60,628 nt of DNA from Ga0074130 sp035492055 (GCA_035492055.1 DATJJR010000094.1:1-60628); one strand, 5' to 3'; counted from the stretch's first letter, positions 42,216 to 51,081 are shown. Notes: a model not told the origin generated them from the sequence alone. Made by a program: numbers and translations.

Positions 42216-44120
42216 ATGAAACGCTTCCTCCTCGTTCGCGGCGCCGAACTTCTTGCATTGCTCGTCCTCGCCGCCATTCCGCTGTTCATCAAGAATCCCT
42301 TTGCGCTCGGCCTGCTCACGCTGCTGGCCATCTACGGCATTCTCTTGATCGGTCTCGACGTCACTGTCGGTTATCTCGGCCAGGTCAATCTCGGCCAGGC
42401 CGGTTTTCTCGGTATTGGCGCCTACACCGCCGGGCTGTTGGTCGCCAACTGCAATGCGGGCCTGTTCACGTCGCTCGGCGCGGCGTTCCTGATTTGTCTC
42501 GTACTCGGCGCGCTGCTGGCATTGCCGGCACTGCGACTTGAAGGTCCGCAATTCGCGCTGGCCACACTGAGCTTCGGTGCGCTCGCCGTCACCGTGCTCA
42601 ACGAATGGGAAGACCTCACGCTCGGCGCACAAGGTCTCAGCATCGATCGCCCGACGCTGTTCGGTCATCCGCTTGATGCCGCGTGGTTCTATTGGTTGTG
42701 CGTCGTCTTGCTCGCGCTGGTCTGGCTGGGTATGAAGAATTTGCTCTCGTCGCAATGGGGCCGCGCCTTTGAAGCACTGCGCGACAGCCCCATCGCCACC
42801 GATGCCATGGGCGTCGGCACCTATCGCCACAAGGTCATCGCGTTTGCATTCGGCTCGGCGCTCGGCGGTCTTGCCGGTGGTTTGTACGCGTTCAACTTCC
42901 AGTACCTGCAACCGCAGAGTTTCACCTACGAGCTGATGGTCATCCTGCTGCTCGGGGTCGTGCTCGGCGGACGCAAGAATCTGTGGGGCGCTGTCGTTGG
43001 CGCAGCCTTCATCGTGCTGCTGCCCAACCTGCTGTCGAACCCGATGCTGTTCCGCGCCTTCTCGCTGCTCGGTTTCGCCATCGCCGCTTTCGCCGTGATC
43101 CGCACGCGCTCGCTGCGCTTCCAGACGCTGGCACCGGTCATCGCCATGGGCATGCTCGTCGTCGGCAGCTTCACCGTGCAGCACACCGAAGACTGGCGCA
43201 AGGCCATCTTCGCGCTGATGCTGTTCTCGGTTGTCGTTGGCCTGCCCGAAGGCTTGATGGGCTACGCAGGCAAAGTACTGTCCAAACTCTTCCGCGTACC
43301 GGCTGCACCGCTGCCGGAAGCATCGAACCTCGACGACGTGGTGCCGATGCAGCAGGTCAATGACAACGTGCTGCTCGAACTGCGCGACCTGAAACGCCAC
43401 TTCGGTGGCGTCAAGGCCGTCGATGGTGTGAACCTGAAACTCACCAGCGGCAGCGTGCATGGTTTGCTCGGCCCCAACGGTTCCGGCAAGTCCACCGCCG
43501 TCAATGTGATCTCCGGCTTGTACGCACCGACCAGCGGACAGATGATGCTCGACGGCAAAGAGCTACCCTACGGCAGCCTTTATCGTGTCGCCGGCGCGGG
43601 CGTTGCGCGCACCTTCCAGAACCTGCAGTTATTCAGCGAACTCAGCGCGATTCACAACGTCATGGTCGCTCTGCGCGATACCTACAAGACACCGTGGCCG
43701 CTGGTGCTATTCGGCTTCGCACGCAAGGAAGAACACAAGGCCAAGGCCGATGCGCTCGCCCTGCTCAAGCTCGTCGGACTCGAAGACCAGGCACGCACCA
43801 AGGCAAAAGACCTCACCTACGGCGCACAACGCTTCCTCGAAATCGCTCGCGCACTGGCGCGCAAACCGCGCCTGCTGATTCTTGACGAACCCGCTGCCGG
43901 TCTTGCGCATCCCGACGCGCACCACCTCGTCGAAATCGTCAAGCGCGTACACGGCCGCGGCATCAGCATCGTGCTGATCGAACATCACATGGACGTCGTC
44001 TCCGCGCTTTGTTCCACTGTCACCGTGCTCGACGGCGGCCAGGTGATCGCCGAAGGCACGCCGGACGAAGTCAAGCGTCATCCCAAAGTCGTTGCCGCCT
44101 ACCTCGGCGCTGCTGCCTGA
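42216..44120 (+). CDS. Fused LivM-type permease and LivG-type ATPase
   Basis: The 634-residue fusion protein has a LivM permease (~1-330, with VGYLGQVNLGQAGFLGIGAY and LRDSPIATDAMGVGTYRHKV) followed by a linker and a LivG ATPase (~385-634, Walker A GPNGSGKST, Walker B LLILDEPAAGL). The ABC signature reads LTYGAQRFLEIARAL, a LivG-type degenerate LSGG. The fusion is one uninterrupted frame, so it is not a sequencing join. ATG 42216 is the start; the open frame extends back into livH. A LivF-type ATPase is the next gene, giving one fused and one separate nucleotide-binding domain. Confidence 0.93.
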   Translation: MKRFLLVRGAELLALLVLAAIPLFIKNPFALGLLTLLAIYGILLIGLDVTVGYLGQVNLGQAGFLGIGAYTAGLLVANCNAGLFTSLGAAFLICLVLGALLALPALRLEGPQFALATLSFGALAVTVLNEWEDLTLGAQGLSIDRPTLFGHPLDAAWFYWLCVVLLALVWLGMKNLLSSQWGRAFEALRDSPIATDAMGVGTYRHKVIAFAFGSALGGLAGGLYAFNFQYLQPQSFTYELMVILLLGVVLGGRKNLWGAVVGAAFIVLLPNLLSNPMLFRAFSLLGFAIAAFAVIRTRSLRFQTLAPVIAMGMLVVGSFTVQHTEDWRKAIFALMLFSVVVGLPEGLMGYAGKVLSKLFRVPAAPLPEASNLDDVVPMQQVNDNVLLELRDLKRHFGGVKAVDGVNLKLTSGSVHGLLGPNGSGKSTAVNVISGLYAPTSGQMMLDGKELPYGSLYRVAGAGVARTFQNLQLFSELSAIHNVMVALRDTYKTPWPLVLFGFARKEEHKAKADALALLKLVGLEDQARTKAKDLTYGAQRFLEIARALARKPRLLILDEPAAGLAHPDAHHLVEIVKRVHGRGISIVLIEHHMDVVSALCSTVTVLDGGQVIAEGTPDEVKRHPKVVAAYLGAAA

Positions 44121-44137
44121 GGTTACGGAGAAGAAAC

Positions 44138-44854
44138 ATGCTCAAAGTCGAAAATCTCTACGCCGGCTACGGCGGCGCCGAAGTTCTGAACGGCGTCAAT
44201 CTCGAAGTGAAGCAAGGCACGGTCGTCGCGCTCATCGGCGCAAACGGCGCCGGCAAAACCACCACCATGCGCGCCGTGTCCGGCATGATCAAACCGAGCG
44301 CCGGCAAGGTCACGCTTGAAGGTACCGAAGTCGAAGGCTACAGCGCCTCGCGCATCGCGCGCCTCGGTTTGTCGCACTCACCCGAAGGCCGCAAGGTATT
44401 CGGCCCACTGACGGTGGAAGATAATTTGCTGCTCGGCGCCTATCGCCAGCTGCCGCGTTTCTTTGGCTTCAAGGCCAAAGCGCAAGTCGAACTCGAAAAG
44501 GTCTACGCCCTCTTCCCACGCTTGAAAGAACGCCGCCTGCAACACGCTGGCACGCTCTCCGGCGGCGAACAACAAATGCTCGCCATCGGCCGCGCACTCA
44601 TGGCACAACCCAAGGTCATGCTCCTTGACGAACCCTCGATGGGCCTCGCCCCCGTAATCGTGCAAGAAGTCTTCGCCACGATTCGCCGCCTCAAGGAGGC
44701 CGGCATCACGCTGCTACTGGTCGAGCAATTCGCCAAGAGTGCGCTTGAAGTGGCGGACTACGCGTATGTGATGGAGCGTGGAAGGATCGCAGTGGAAGGA
44801 TCGCCGGCGGAACTACAAAAGGATGAGCGCGTGCTTTCAGCCTACCTTGGCTAA
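44138..44854 (+). CDS. Branched-chain-type ABC ATPase, LivF class
   Basis: The 238-residue ATPase has Walker A GANGAGKTT, signature LSGGEQQMLAIGRAL and Walker B VMLLDEPSMGL, plus the SHSPEGRKVF segment typical of LivF. GGAG is eight nt before ATG 44138. It completes a transporter of one binding protein, one LivH, one LivM-LivG fusion and one LivF. It is convergent with the AT-rich cyclase-like gene, 37 bp away, and no terminator was seen. Confidence 0.93.
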   Translation: MLKVENLYAGYGGAEVLNGVNLEVKQGTVVALIGANGAGKTTTMRAVSGMIKPSAGKVTLEGTEVEGYSASRIARLGLSHSPEGRKVFGPLTVEDNLLLGAYRQLPRFFGFKAKAQVELEKVYALFPRLKERRLQHAGTLSGGEQQMLAIGRALMAQPKVMLLDEPSMGLAPVIVQEVFATIRRLKEAGITLLLVEQFAKSALEVADYAYVMERGRIAVEGSPAELQKDERVLSAYLG

Positions 44855-44891
44855 TTGCGCGCAACCTTCTCAAGCAGTTATAAATCCGGCC

Positions 44892-45653
44892 TCACACGTC
44901 TAAATTTTGTGTTTGGCTATCTCTGTTGCTCTGGTAATAATAGGACTCAAGCCAGTCGTATTTTGTTTGAATCCTTTTTGTTTCTTTGTCGTCACCAACT
45001 GGACGACCTAACATAACCCTACGAACTACCTCGTCAGAATCAAGTTCTAACTCGAAGCTAGGAAACTGCGGATCAAGCGGCTCATACGCCGTTTGATCAA
45101 AAATGTGGACATGAATTACTCCATCAAAGTCCCTACGAAATTTGTCAGCCAATGCCTGATTTTCTACCGGGGTGAACTCTGCAAGAAATTCGTGGTACTT
45201 GATCACAGCCTTTTCACTCACTACCACTCTGGGATAAACCGCAATCTCACTCTCTAGGGTGTACGCCTCGACCATCGCTGGTCCAAACAATATTCCATCC
45301 TTGTGAAACATTTTCCCTAACGCGATTCCTCCTCTCGTCAAGATTCCGATTTGCATAAAATCTTTCTGGAGTTGCGTAGCCACTTCAATCATTGAATGGA
45401 TACAGGTTCTCTCTCTAGAATTGATTGAAATCACGATTGAATCAGAGAACGCGGTTACTTGAGTATCTTCATCGGCGTACGGAAAAAACTTTTCCTTGCC
45501 TTCTTTGAAATACGTAAGCATGTGAAAAACAACCGAGGCTTCGCTATGTTTTAGCAATCGGCTAAATCCAAGTACATCCAAGAAAAGGCAGCACCGCTCC
45601 TCATAAACTAGATCATCTCTAAATAAATCTGCGAGAAGGGCATGTTCAGTCAT
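44892..45653 (-). CDS. Class III nucleotide-cyclase-like orphan protein, AT-rich
   Basis: The 253-residue protein resembles the catalytic fold of class III adenylyl/guanylyl cyclases. CLFLDVLGFSRLL carries a first metal Asp (26), VTAFSDSIVIS a second (71), and TRGGIALGKMFHKDG plus LFGPAMVEAYTLES match the dimer-interface half. The transition-state Asn and Arg of true cyclases are replaced at GPAMVEAYTLE (Val and Thr), so activity is doubtful or altered. Base composition is clearly lower in GC than its neighbours, suggesting horizontal transfer. No membrane, TIR or nuclease effector gene is next to it. ATG 45653 is the start, without a good ribosome-binding site. The match was read by eye, without a database search. 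Confidence 0.55.
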   Translation of the reverse strand: MTEHALLADLFRDDLVYEERCCLFLDVLGFSRLLKHSEASVVFHMLTYFKEGKEKFFPYADEDTQVTAFSDSIVISINSRERTCIHSMIEVATQLQKDFMQIGILTRGGIALGKMFHKDGILFGPAMVEAYTLESEIAVYPRVVVSEKAVIKYHEFLAEFTPVENQALADKFRRDFDGVIHVHIFDQTAYEPLDPQFPSFELELDSDEVVRRVMLGRPVGDDKETKRIQTKYDWLESYYYQSNRDSQTQNLDV

Positions 45654-46107
45654 AAGTACGTACTCAAAATTAAATGTCTAAATTTTAATTAAGCCTACGC
45701 AGATATAGCAAAGAAGAGACCATCGTGTAAGTTTCCAATATAGTCAGCACACCACTCGACGTTCTTTTCCCTTCTATACCGCTGAGCGGAAAGCATTTTC
45801 GGCGGGGCTTTCCGGCCCGGCTTTTTCGATCCGGGCCGGCCGCCGGGAATGCTTGGAGCGAAGGTAGCCCGACAGGGCCGGTGTAGCGGGTGCGCTTCTT
45901 TGGGTACTTTCTTGTCGCATCACAAGAAAGTACCTCGCCCGTCCGGGCGAGACCGGACATTGGCCGTTAAACAATCACTCACATTGTTACGCCCCACCAC
46001 AACAATCACCCACCGTTTGAACCCGCAACATTAGCGCGCTAGGATATGCGCCTCGCATTCCCACCGCATGTTTCAACACAAACATGCATCACCTCACCGG
46101 AGGCTCC
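45654..46107. other. 454-bp gene-free stretch holding a palindromic element
   Basis: No gene is supported. The left ~110 bp are AT-rich and may hold the promoter of the cyclase-like gene. The centre is a dense palindromic repeat (separate entry). The right part leads into the MBL-fold gene, with no strong -35/-10 pair found. Confidence 0.6.
45778..45951. repeat. Composite palindromic intergenic element
   Basis: It contains CCGCT-G-AGCGG at 45779-45789, a nested inverted repeat with outer arms 45791-45805 and 45840-45854 (13 of 15 pairs) around inner arms 45812-45820 and 45831-45839, a perfect 13-bp hairpin 45903-45915/45922-45934 (GGTACTTTCTTGT type) and an 8-bp hairpin 45934-45941/45944-45951. 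The TACTTTCTT-loop-AAGAAAGTA pattern recalls dispersed intergenic repeats of beta- and gammaproteobacteria. Confidence 0.75.
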
Positions 46108-47070
46108 ATGAAGACACTCAAACACACGCTTATCGCCTGCTGTATCGCCGCTCTGCCGCTGGCCACACCCATCGTCGCGCAAGCCGCCGCGCCTATGGCC
46201 AAGACTCAAGCGCCGGGTTACTACCGCACCATGCTCGGTGATTACGAAGTCACCGCCCTCTCGGACGGCACGGTTAATCTGCCGATGGATAAATTGCTCA
46301 AGGGCCTCGACAAGAAAGCCATCGACAAGGCGCTCGCCTATCACTACCTGAGCTCGCCGGTGGAAACTTCGGTCAATGGTTTCCTGATCAACACCGGTTC
46401 GAAGCTGATTCTCATCGATACCGGCGCTGGTGTTTTCTTCGGCCCGACGCTGGGCAAGCTGGTGGCGAATCTCAAGGCTGCGGGTTATCAACCGGATCAA
46501 GTTGACGAGATCTACATCACGCACATGCATCCCGATCATGTCGGTGGCCTCGTGTCGAACGGCCAGCGTGTGTTTCCGAATGCCGTGGTGCGCGCCGAGC
46601 AGGCTGACGCCGATTATTGGCTGAGCGCCGACAATCTGGCGAAGGCCAGCGACGACAGCAAGGCATTCTTCCAGGGCGCAATGGCATCACTCAAACCCTA
46701 CATCGACGCCGGCAAGTTCCAGCCGTTCAATGGAAATGCTGATCTGGCGCCGGGCATCCGTGCCGTCATCACGCACGGCCACACGCCGGGTCACTGCGTG
46801 TACGAGGTCGAAAGCAAGGGACAGAAGATGCTCGTGATCGGTGACCTGATCCACGTAGGTTCAGTGCAATTTGATCGCCCGAAGGTGGCCATCGACTTTG
46901 ACAGCGACAGCAAGACAGCCATTGCCGAACGACTCAAGGAGTTCGACGACATCGCCAAGAGCGGTGAAATTGCCGCCGCTGCGCACTTGTCATTCCCGGG
47001 TCTGGGCCACATGCAGAAGCGCGGCAGTGGTTATGAATGGATTCCGCTCAACTATCAGAGTGCACCTTGA
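46108..47070 (+). CDS. Exported MBL-fold metallo-hydrolase
   Basis: The 320-residue protein has a Sec signal (MKTLKHTLIACCIAALPLA to AQAA) and a metallo-beta-lactamase fold with the ligand motif THMHPDHVGG, a later THGHTPGH and a C-terminal HLSFPGLGHM. It is a periplasmic zinc hydrolase of the broad lactonase/hydrolase type; the substrate is unknown and a beta-lactamase role is not implied. ATG 46108 has GGAGG just upstream. A bidirectional terminator follows. Confidence 0.9.
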   Translation: MKTLKHTLIACCIAALPLATPIVAQAAAPMAKTQAPGYYRTMLGDYEVTALSDGTVNLPMDKLLKGLDKKAIDKALAYHYLSSPVETSVNGFLINTGSKLILIDTGAGVFFGPTLGKLVANLKAAGYQPDQVDEIYITHMHPDHVGGLVSNGQRVFPNAVVRAEQADADYWLSADNLAKASDDSKAFFQGAMASLKPYIDAGKFQPFNGNADLAPGIRAVITHGHTPGHCVYEVESKGQKMLVIGDLIHVGSVQFDRPKVAIDFDSDSKTAIAERLKEFDDIAKSGEIAAAAHLSFPGLGHMQKRGSGYEWIPLNYQSAP

Positions 47071-47105
47071 ACCTGTAATCGCTGAGCATCAACCTTCGCC
47101 ATGCC

Positions 47106-47134
47106 AAACGGCCATCAGATTTTGATGGCCGTTT
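47106..47134. terminator. Bidirectional terminator between the MBL-fold gene and the DUF1275 gene
   Basis: A perfect 12-bp stem (47106-47117 with 47123-47134) has a GATTT loop and T-runs (TTTTTTT on the plus strand). It serves both convergent genes. Confidence 0.88.
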
Positions 47135-47137
47135 TTT

Positions 47138-47779
47138 TTAGCACTCACCAATGCCGATCTTCGCGGCCACAAGCGACAGTCCTAGCGCCCCCGCCGCCGC
47201 AAACCACAAGCTGGTCAGACCGATCAACGGATACATGAAGCCGCCAAGGGCAGCACCGGCGACGAGTCCGAGCCACAAATAGAGATAGCCGCCCCAGGCG
47301 ATCTTGTCCTGCATCACCAGATTGCGCGCAATGCCCTGGCCAAGCTTGACCAGTGTGCCGGTCATGTAGGTCACGCCAGTAGTGACCTCACCCTTGCTCA
47401 TGAACACGCAGTTCATTGCGCCCATGGCCATGGCCGTGAATGCAACGGCGGCAATGGAATGGTCATCTGCATGAAAAGCCGACGCCAGCGCGAGCAAGAT
47501 CGCGACGACGAGCAAAACGATCGCGGCACGATTGCGTTTGCCGCGATGCGCGAACAACCAGCCGATCACGACGCCGACGAGAAAGGCAAAAAGCAGCCCG
47601 GCAGAAATCAGCGCGTGATGCAAATCCTCGGCGAGGCCGACACCAAGTCGCGTCGAATTGCCGCTCATGAAGGAAACGAAGAAGCCACCAAGATTGATAA
47701 ACCCGAGTGCGTCGACAAAACCCGACAAGGTGGAAAGCGTGATCGCAAACAAACGCAGCTTGAGGTCGTACTTGAGCAT
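47138..47779 (-). CDS. DUF1275 (YoaK-type) membrane protein
   Basis: The 213-residue protein has about six transmembrane helices and the family landmarks LSGFVDALGFINLGGFFVSF, MSGNSTRLG and TGVTYMTGTLVKLG. The function of the family is unknown; it is a predicted inner-membrane protein. ATG 47779 has GGAGG eight nt upstream, while the TTG 15 nt earlier is inside that site. It is monocistronic. Confidence 0.88.
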   Translation of the reverse strand: MLKYDLKLRLFAITLSTLSGFVDALGFINLGGFFVSFMSGNSTRLGVGLAEDLHHALISAGLLFAFLVGVVIGWLFAHRGKRNRAAIVLLVVAILLALASAFHADDHSIAAVAFTAMAMGAMNCVFMSKGEVTTGVTYMTGTLVKLGQGIARNLVMQDKIAWGGYLYLWLGLVAGAALGGFMYPLIGLTSLWFAAAGALGLSLVAAKIGIGEC

Positions 47780-47974
47780 CGCGGGTTCCTCCAAAACTGT
47801 TGGACGGTCAGGTCATTGGCTGCATCCAATATAGAAGCCCTGCCACGCCCCGAACAGTCGGCTTAACGACCGAGAGCTGCTTCTGATCGCGGCTTTGACC
47901 GGGAAGATGCACGACGGTGTGTAAGAAAGCGGCCGCACGACACGTCTAAACCAAAACCCCACTTGGAGACTCAC

Positions 47975-48805
47975 ATGACGACAGGACTGCTTCGGACACT
48001 GACGTGTTCACCCCATTTCCGCCAACCCATGTTTCGCTTGCGGGCCGGTGTATGGACCATGGCAGCAACGTTCCTGACCGCGCTCGGAATACTTCCAACA
48101 ATCAGCTATTCCGCCACGGTGATGCCAACGACGCATCCGGTCGTGGTGGAACTATTCACATCGCAAGGCTGCAACTCCTGCCCGCCGGCGGATGCGCTGC
48201 TCGGCGAACTGGCCAAACAACCCGATGTGATTGCATTGGCGTATCACGTCGACTATTGGAATGACCTGGGTTGGCGCGACGTCTATTCTTTCCCGGAAGC
48301 AGCAGAGCGGCAGCGTCGCTATGCGCGCCAGCTCAATGCCTATTCGATCTTCACGCCACAGATGATGATCAATGGCCAAACCAGCGTCGTCGGCTCGCAG
48401 CGCGAGAATGTCCTCAAAGCCCTGAGCAACGCACGCACTGGTACTGCTGCAGAAATTGGCATTGATGCCGCTGTTGCAAACAGCACAACCGGACCGCGTC
48501 TCGTGGTCAACATTGCAGCGAAACCGGGCGCGCACGGCAATGCGGTGCATGGCAACGTCATTCTGGCCGGCTATCTGCCGGCTGCAGCAACGTCGGTAGA
48601 GCGCGGCGAAAACAGCGGTCGCATCCTGCGTGAGTACAACATTGTGCGTATCTTCCGCACGCTCGGCACTTGGGACGGCACAGCGGGCCGCTATACCTTT
48701 CCGATCTCCGGCTTGCCGGCAGATGTGAGTGCTGTCGCCATCCTGCTGCAGGCCGATGACAGCGGCATCATGCTCGGCGCCACCTCACTACGGCTGGACC
48801 GCTAA
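47975..48805 (+). CDS. DUF1223 thioredoxin-like exported protein
   Basis: The 276-residue protein has a hydrophobic N-terminal segment (probable signal or anchor) and a thioredoxin-like domain with a CxxC-type motif (SQGCNSCPPAD) in VVELFTSQGCNSC, the hallmark of the DUF1223 family. Residues HVDYWNDLGWRD and IFTPQMMING are also conserved. A thiol redox role outside the cytoplasm is likely. ATG 47975 has GGAG six nt upstream. Its stop overlaps the stop of the convergent hypothetical gene by 4 nt. Confidence 0.88.
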   Translation: MTTGLLRTLTCSPHFRQPMFRLRAGVWTMAATFLTALGILPTISYSATVMPTTHPVVVELFTSQGCNSCPPADALLGELAKQPDVIALAYHVDYWNDLGWRDVYSFPEAAERQRRYARQLNAYSIFTPQMMINGQTSVVGSQRENVLKALSNARTGTAAEIGIDAAVANSTTGPRLVVNIAAKPGAHGNAVHGNVILAGYLPAAATSVERGENSGRILREYNIVRIFRTLGTWDGTAGRYTFPISGLPADVSAVAILLQADDSGIMLGATSLRLDR

Positions 48806-49749
48806 TCGAGGACTTCCAGGTAACGCCCCAACGTTGGAGTCTCCTGTTCGAACCAGGTATTTGACGATGCAGGCGCAGGCGTATCCTGCCGATAGTGAAT
48901 TTCGGCCTCGAGCGTATCTATCTCGAACAGGCGTTCACATGCAATGCCGTCGACCGTGAATACATGGCGCACTTGTCCGCTGTCAGCGAGATAATCGAAA
49001 CCATCAGGCGAAAACAACGCTGTGCCCAGGCGCTGCGGAGACGTACTGAGCATGACGCGATAGTCACCGGCAGACACGCTGGTTGCGACTGAGGTTTCGA
49101 AATTGAACAATTGCTGCAGGTGTTCCGCATCCTGTGCTGCAGCGGCAGCCGATACCAGCGCCTTGAATTGCGTTCCCGTTGGCATTGGCATGCTGCGCCC
49201 CAGCGTCAACGCAGCATAGTCGCCGCAGACAATGAGTCCGCCACCTTGATGCCGAAGCTTGCCGCTGTCGACTTCGCGTTCCTCGATCAGGCGCAGGCCC
49301 ACCAATGGCCCATGGTCGGAAGCCTGCAAGCGCCAATCCTCAACGTAAATATTGCTCGGACAATGTTCGATCATGCAATTGCCGGTACGGCGCAGAAACG
49401 CGGGTTCCGGCCAGCGGTTATGCAATTGCAGCGTGATGTCGGTGTCGGCCCAGCGCAAGGCGTGGCCGTCCCAATCCGAGTCGGCGCACCAACCTTCGTA
49501 ATTGGCCAGGCACAACAATTCGTCGGCGCTATATTGATCCAGCGACTTGGGCCGCACTTGGTCCTGCTCCAGTGGCAAGCGCAAGTCGATGGTGAAGTTG
49601 CGGCTTTGCACCCAGCACACATGCGTGTGCAAATCCGTCATGCCGTTGGCAAAGCTGATGGAATGGCGTTTCCAGAAGCCAAGCATCCAGTCGGGCACGC
49701 TGTGATTTGCACGCCGTCCGTGACGGGCGATGAGCTCTTGCAGCGTCAT
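48802..49749 (-). CDS. Conserved hypothetical protein coupled to an IPNS-type oxygenase
   Basis: I do not recognise this 315-residue soluble protein. Its composition suggests mostly beta structure: HVCWVQSRNFTIDLRLPL near the N-terminus, a Cys- and Trp-rich segment (CLANYEGWCADSDWDG), FLRRTGNCMIEHCPSNI, and IVCGDYAALTLGRSM. The WVQ-x-DLRLP pattern and later Trp/Cys residues could fit a beta-barrel ligand-binding protein. The start overlaps the oxygenase stop by 4 nt (ATGA), so the two are translationally coupled and probably work together. Six Cys are present, including the close pairs C-x6-C around residue 89 and 126. Confidence 0.7.
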   Translation of the reverse strand: MTLQELIARHGRRANHSVPDWMLGFWKRHSISFANGMTDLHTHVCWVQSRNFTIDLRLPLEQDQVRPKSLDQYSADELLCLANYEGWCADSDWDGHALRWADTDITLQLHNRWPEPAFLRRTGNCMIEHCPSNIYVEDWRLQASDHGPLVGLRLIEEREVDSGKLRHQGGGLIVCGDYAALTLGRSMPMPTGTQFKALVSAAAAAQDAEHLQQLFNFETSVATSVSAGDYRVMLSTSPQRLGTALFSPDGFDYLADSGQVRHVFTVDGIACERLFEIDTLEAEIHYRQDTPAPASSNTWFEQETPTLGRYLEVLD

Positions 49750-50816
49750 GCCTGCGCTCCCGAGTCCTGTGGTTTGTGCCCAAACGAAGACAAGGCCTTG
49801 GCACCTGCAGGTAATTGCAAGCGTCCATCGGCAAGCGCCTGCTTGAGATAACTGAAGGTTTGCATGGTTTGCGCATAGAGATGTTCACCGCACACCACCG
49901 GCGCATAGCGACTGCTTTCACCGGTTTGCACAAGCGCTGGTAAAGGCGCGATCACCGTGTCGTAGTCACAGGCGCAAAACAATGGAAAGGAGTAACGCTC
50001 CTGTGTCACCTTGCGCACGCGATGCGACGTGGCGACAAAATTGCCGTTGCTGAGTACTTCCATCATGTCGCCAATATTGATGACGAACGTATCCGGCACC
50101 ACCGGTGCATCAATCCATTCGCCGGCACCGTTCATCACTTCCAGGCCATCGGCCGTCGGCAGCAGGATGGTGAAGCATTCGTAATCAGTATGTGCGCCAA
50201 TGCCGGGGCGATCGGCCGCCGCATCGGGGTTGTAGGGATAATGCACCAGGCGCAACTGGCTGGGCGGCGTCGTCACATGCTGTGTAAACGTGTCTTCAGG
50301 CAGATCGAGCGCGAGCGCAAAGCCTTTGAACAGCACAAGGCTGAGCGCATACACCGCGTCGTAATACGCTTTGACGTCTTCGCGAAACCCCGGAAAGGCT
50401 GACCAACGGTTGGCGCCAAGCATGGGACGGCGTTTCGCCTCGCGCGTGACAACATCCAAACCACCGAGATCGAAACCGACGTCGTAAGCCTCCTTGAGAT
50501 CAGGCTTGGCCGAATAGAACTGCTCTTCGCCTTCAGGCACGTAGCCGCTGTGATTGTCGGACAGGCCGATGTAGTCACGCATCTTGTCATCAAGCGGTTG
50601 CGCAAAATAGGCCGTGGCCCGGGCAACGAGACGGTCGATCAGATGGCGCGGCACACCATGGCCGCTGATATAGAGAAAGCCAGCTTCGCGTGCGGCGCGA
50701 CCGAGTATCGCGGCGGCCGATGTGCGTGTCGCAAGATCGGCTGAAAACAGGCCGCTGACATCGACCAGCGGCAATTGTTTGAAGGCGGTATGCGGTGTGG
50801 CATTCATGGAGGTCAT
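49746..50816 (-). CDS. Isopenicillin-N-synthase-family Fe(II)/2-oxoglutarate oxygenase
   Basis: The 356-residue oxygenase has a DIOX_N-like N-terminus (LPLVDVSGLF, GFLYISGHGVPRHLID) and a jelly-roll core with iron ligands His209 and Asp211 (GAHTDYE) and His265 (TSHRV), and the co-substrate RxS at 274-276 (ERYSF). Relatives include plant-type dioxygenases and bacterial ethylene-forming enzymes. ATG 50816 has AAGGA six nt upstream; upstream ATGs are less likely. It is divergent from the nitrogen-compound ABC transporter. Its substrate is unknown; a role near guanidine or arginine chemistry is suggested only by the neighbours. Confidence 0.85.
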   Translation of the reverse strand: MTSMNATPHTAFKQLPLVDVSGLFSADLATRTSAAAILGRAAREAGFLYISGHGVPRHLIDRLVARATAYFAQPLDDKMRDYIGLSDNHSGYVPEGEEQFYSAKPDLKEAYDVGFDLGGLDVVTREAKRRPMLGANRWSAFPGFREDVKAYYDAVYALSLVLFKGFALALDLPEDTFTQHVTTPPSQLRLVHYPYNPDAAADRPGIGAHTDYECFTILLPTADGLEVMNGAGEWIDAPVVPDTFVINIGDMMEVLSNGNFVATSHRVRKVTQERYSFPLFCACDYDTVIAPLPALVQTGESSRYAPVVCGEHLYAQTMQTFSYLKQALADGRLQLPAGAKALSSFGHKPQDSGAQA

Positions 50817-50914
50817 GACGAATCCTTTCATGGCTGCCTGGCCGTCCAGGATGTTCGCGATCAAGCATCACCGCCCGGGTCGTCCCGGTTTTCTTGCATT
50901 TGCACATGGCTCAG

Positions 50915-50930
50915 AGCAAGGCACATGCCC
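50915..50930 (-). promoter_or_regulatory. Weak sigma-54-like promoter of the oxygenase operon
   Basis: On the minus strand GGGCATGTGCCTTGCT keeps GG at -24 and GC at -12 but has two mismatches in the -24 box. The predicted leader is about 88 nt. Confidence 0.3.
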
Positions 50931-51064
50931 ACTTGCATCGCAATGCCATGGCGATACGTCGACGTGTCAAACGCCTGTGCATTTATCAAGCAACCACGGC
51001 AATTCATCTCTGCCTGTTCATCCCGTCATGACAGCCTTCACCACGCTTACATGCAGCATTACCC

Positions 51065-51081
51065 AGCACAAAAGCGGTGCG
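51065..51081. promoter_or_regulatory. NtrC-like dyad upstream of the nitrogen-compound ABC operon
   Basis: AGCACA-AAAGC-GGTGCG has a perfect GCAC-N7-GTGC core and three mismatches to TGCACC-N5-GGTGCA. It is centred about 130 bp upstream of the candidate sigma-54 start point. Confidence 0.4.

Noticed and set aside
42120..43460. 446-aa frame antisense to the LivM-LivG fusion
   Set aside because: Gln/Glu/Arg-rich shadow typical of the reverse strand of membrane-protein genes.
44892..45653. Complete Pycsar or CBASS defence system
   Set aside because: Only the cyclase-like gene is present; no effector gene (TIR, membrane, nuclease, phospholipase) adjoins it.
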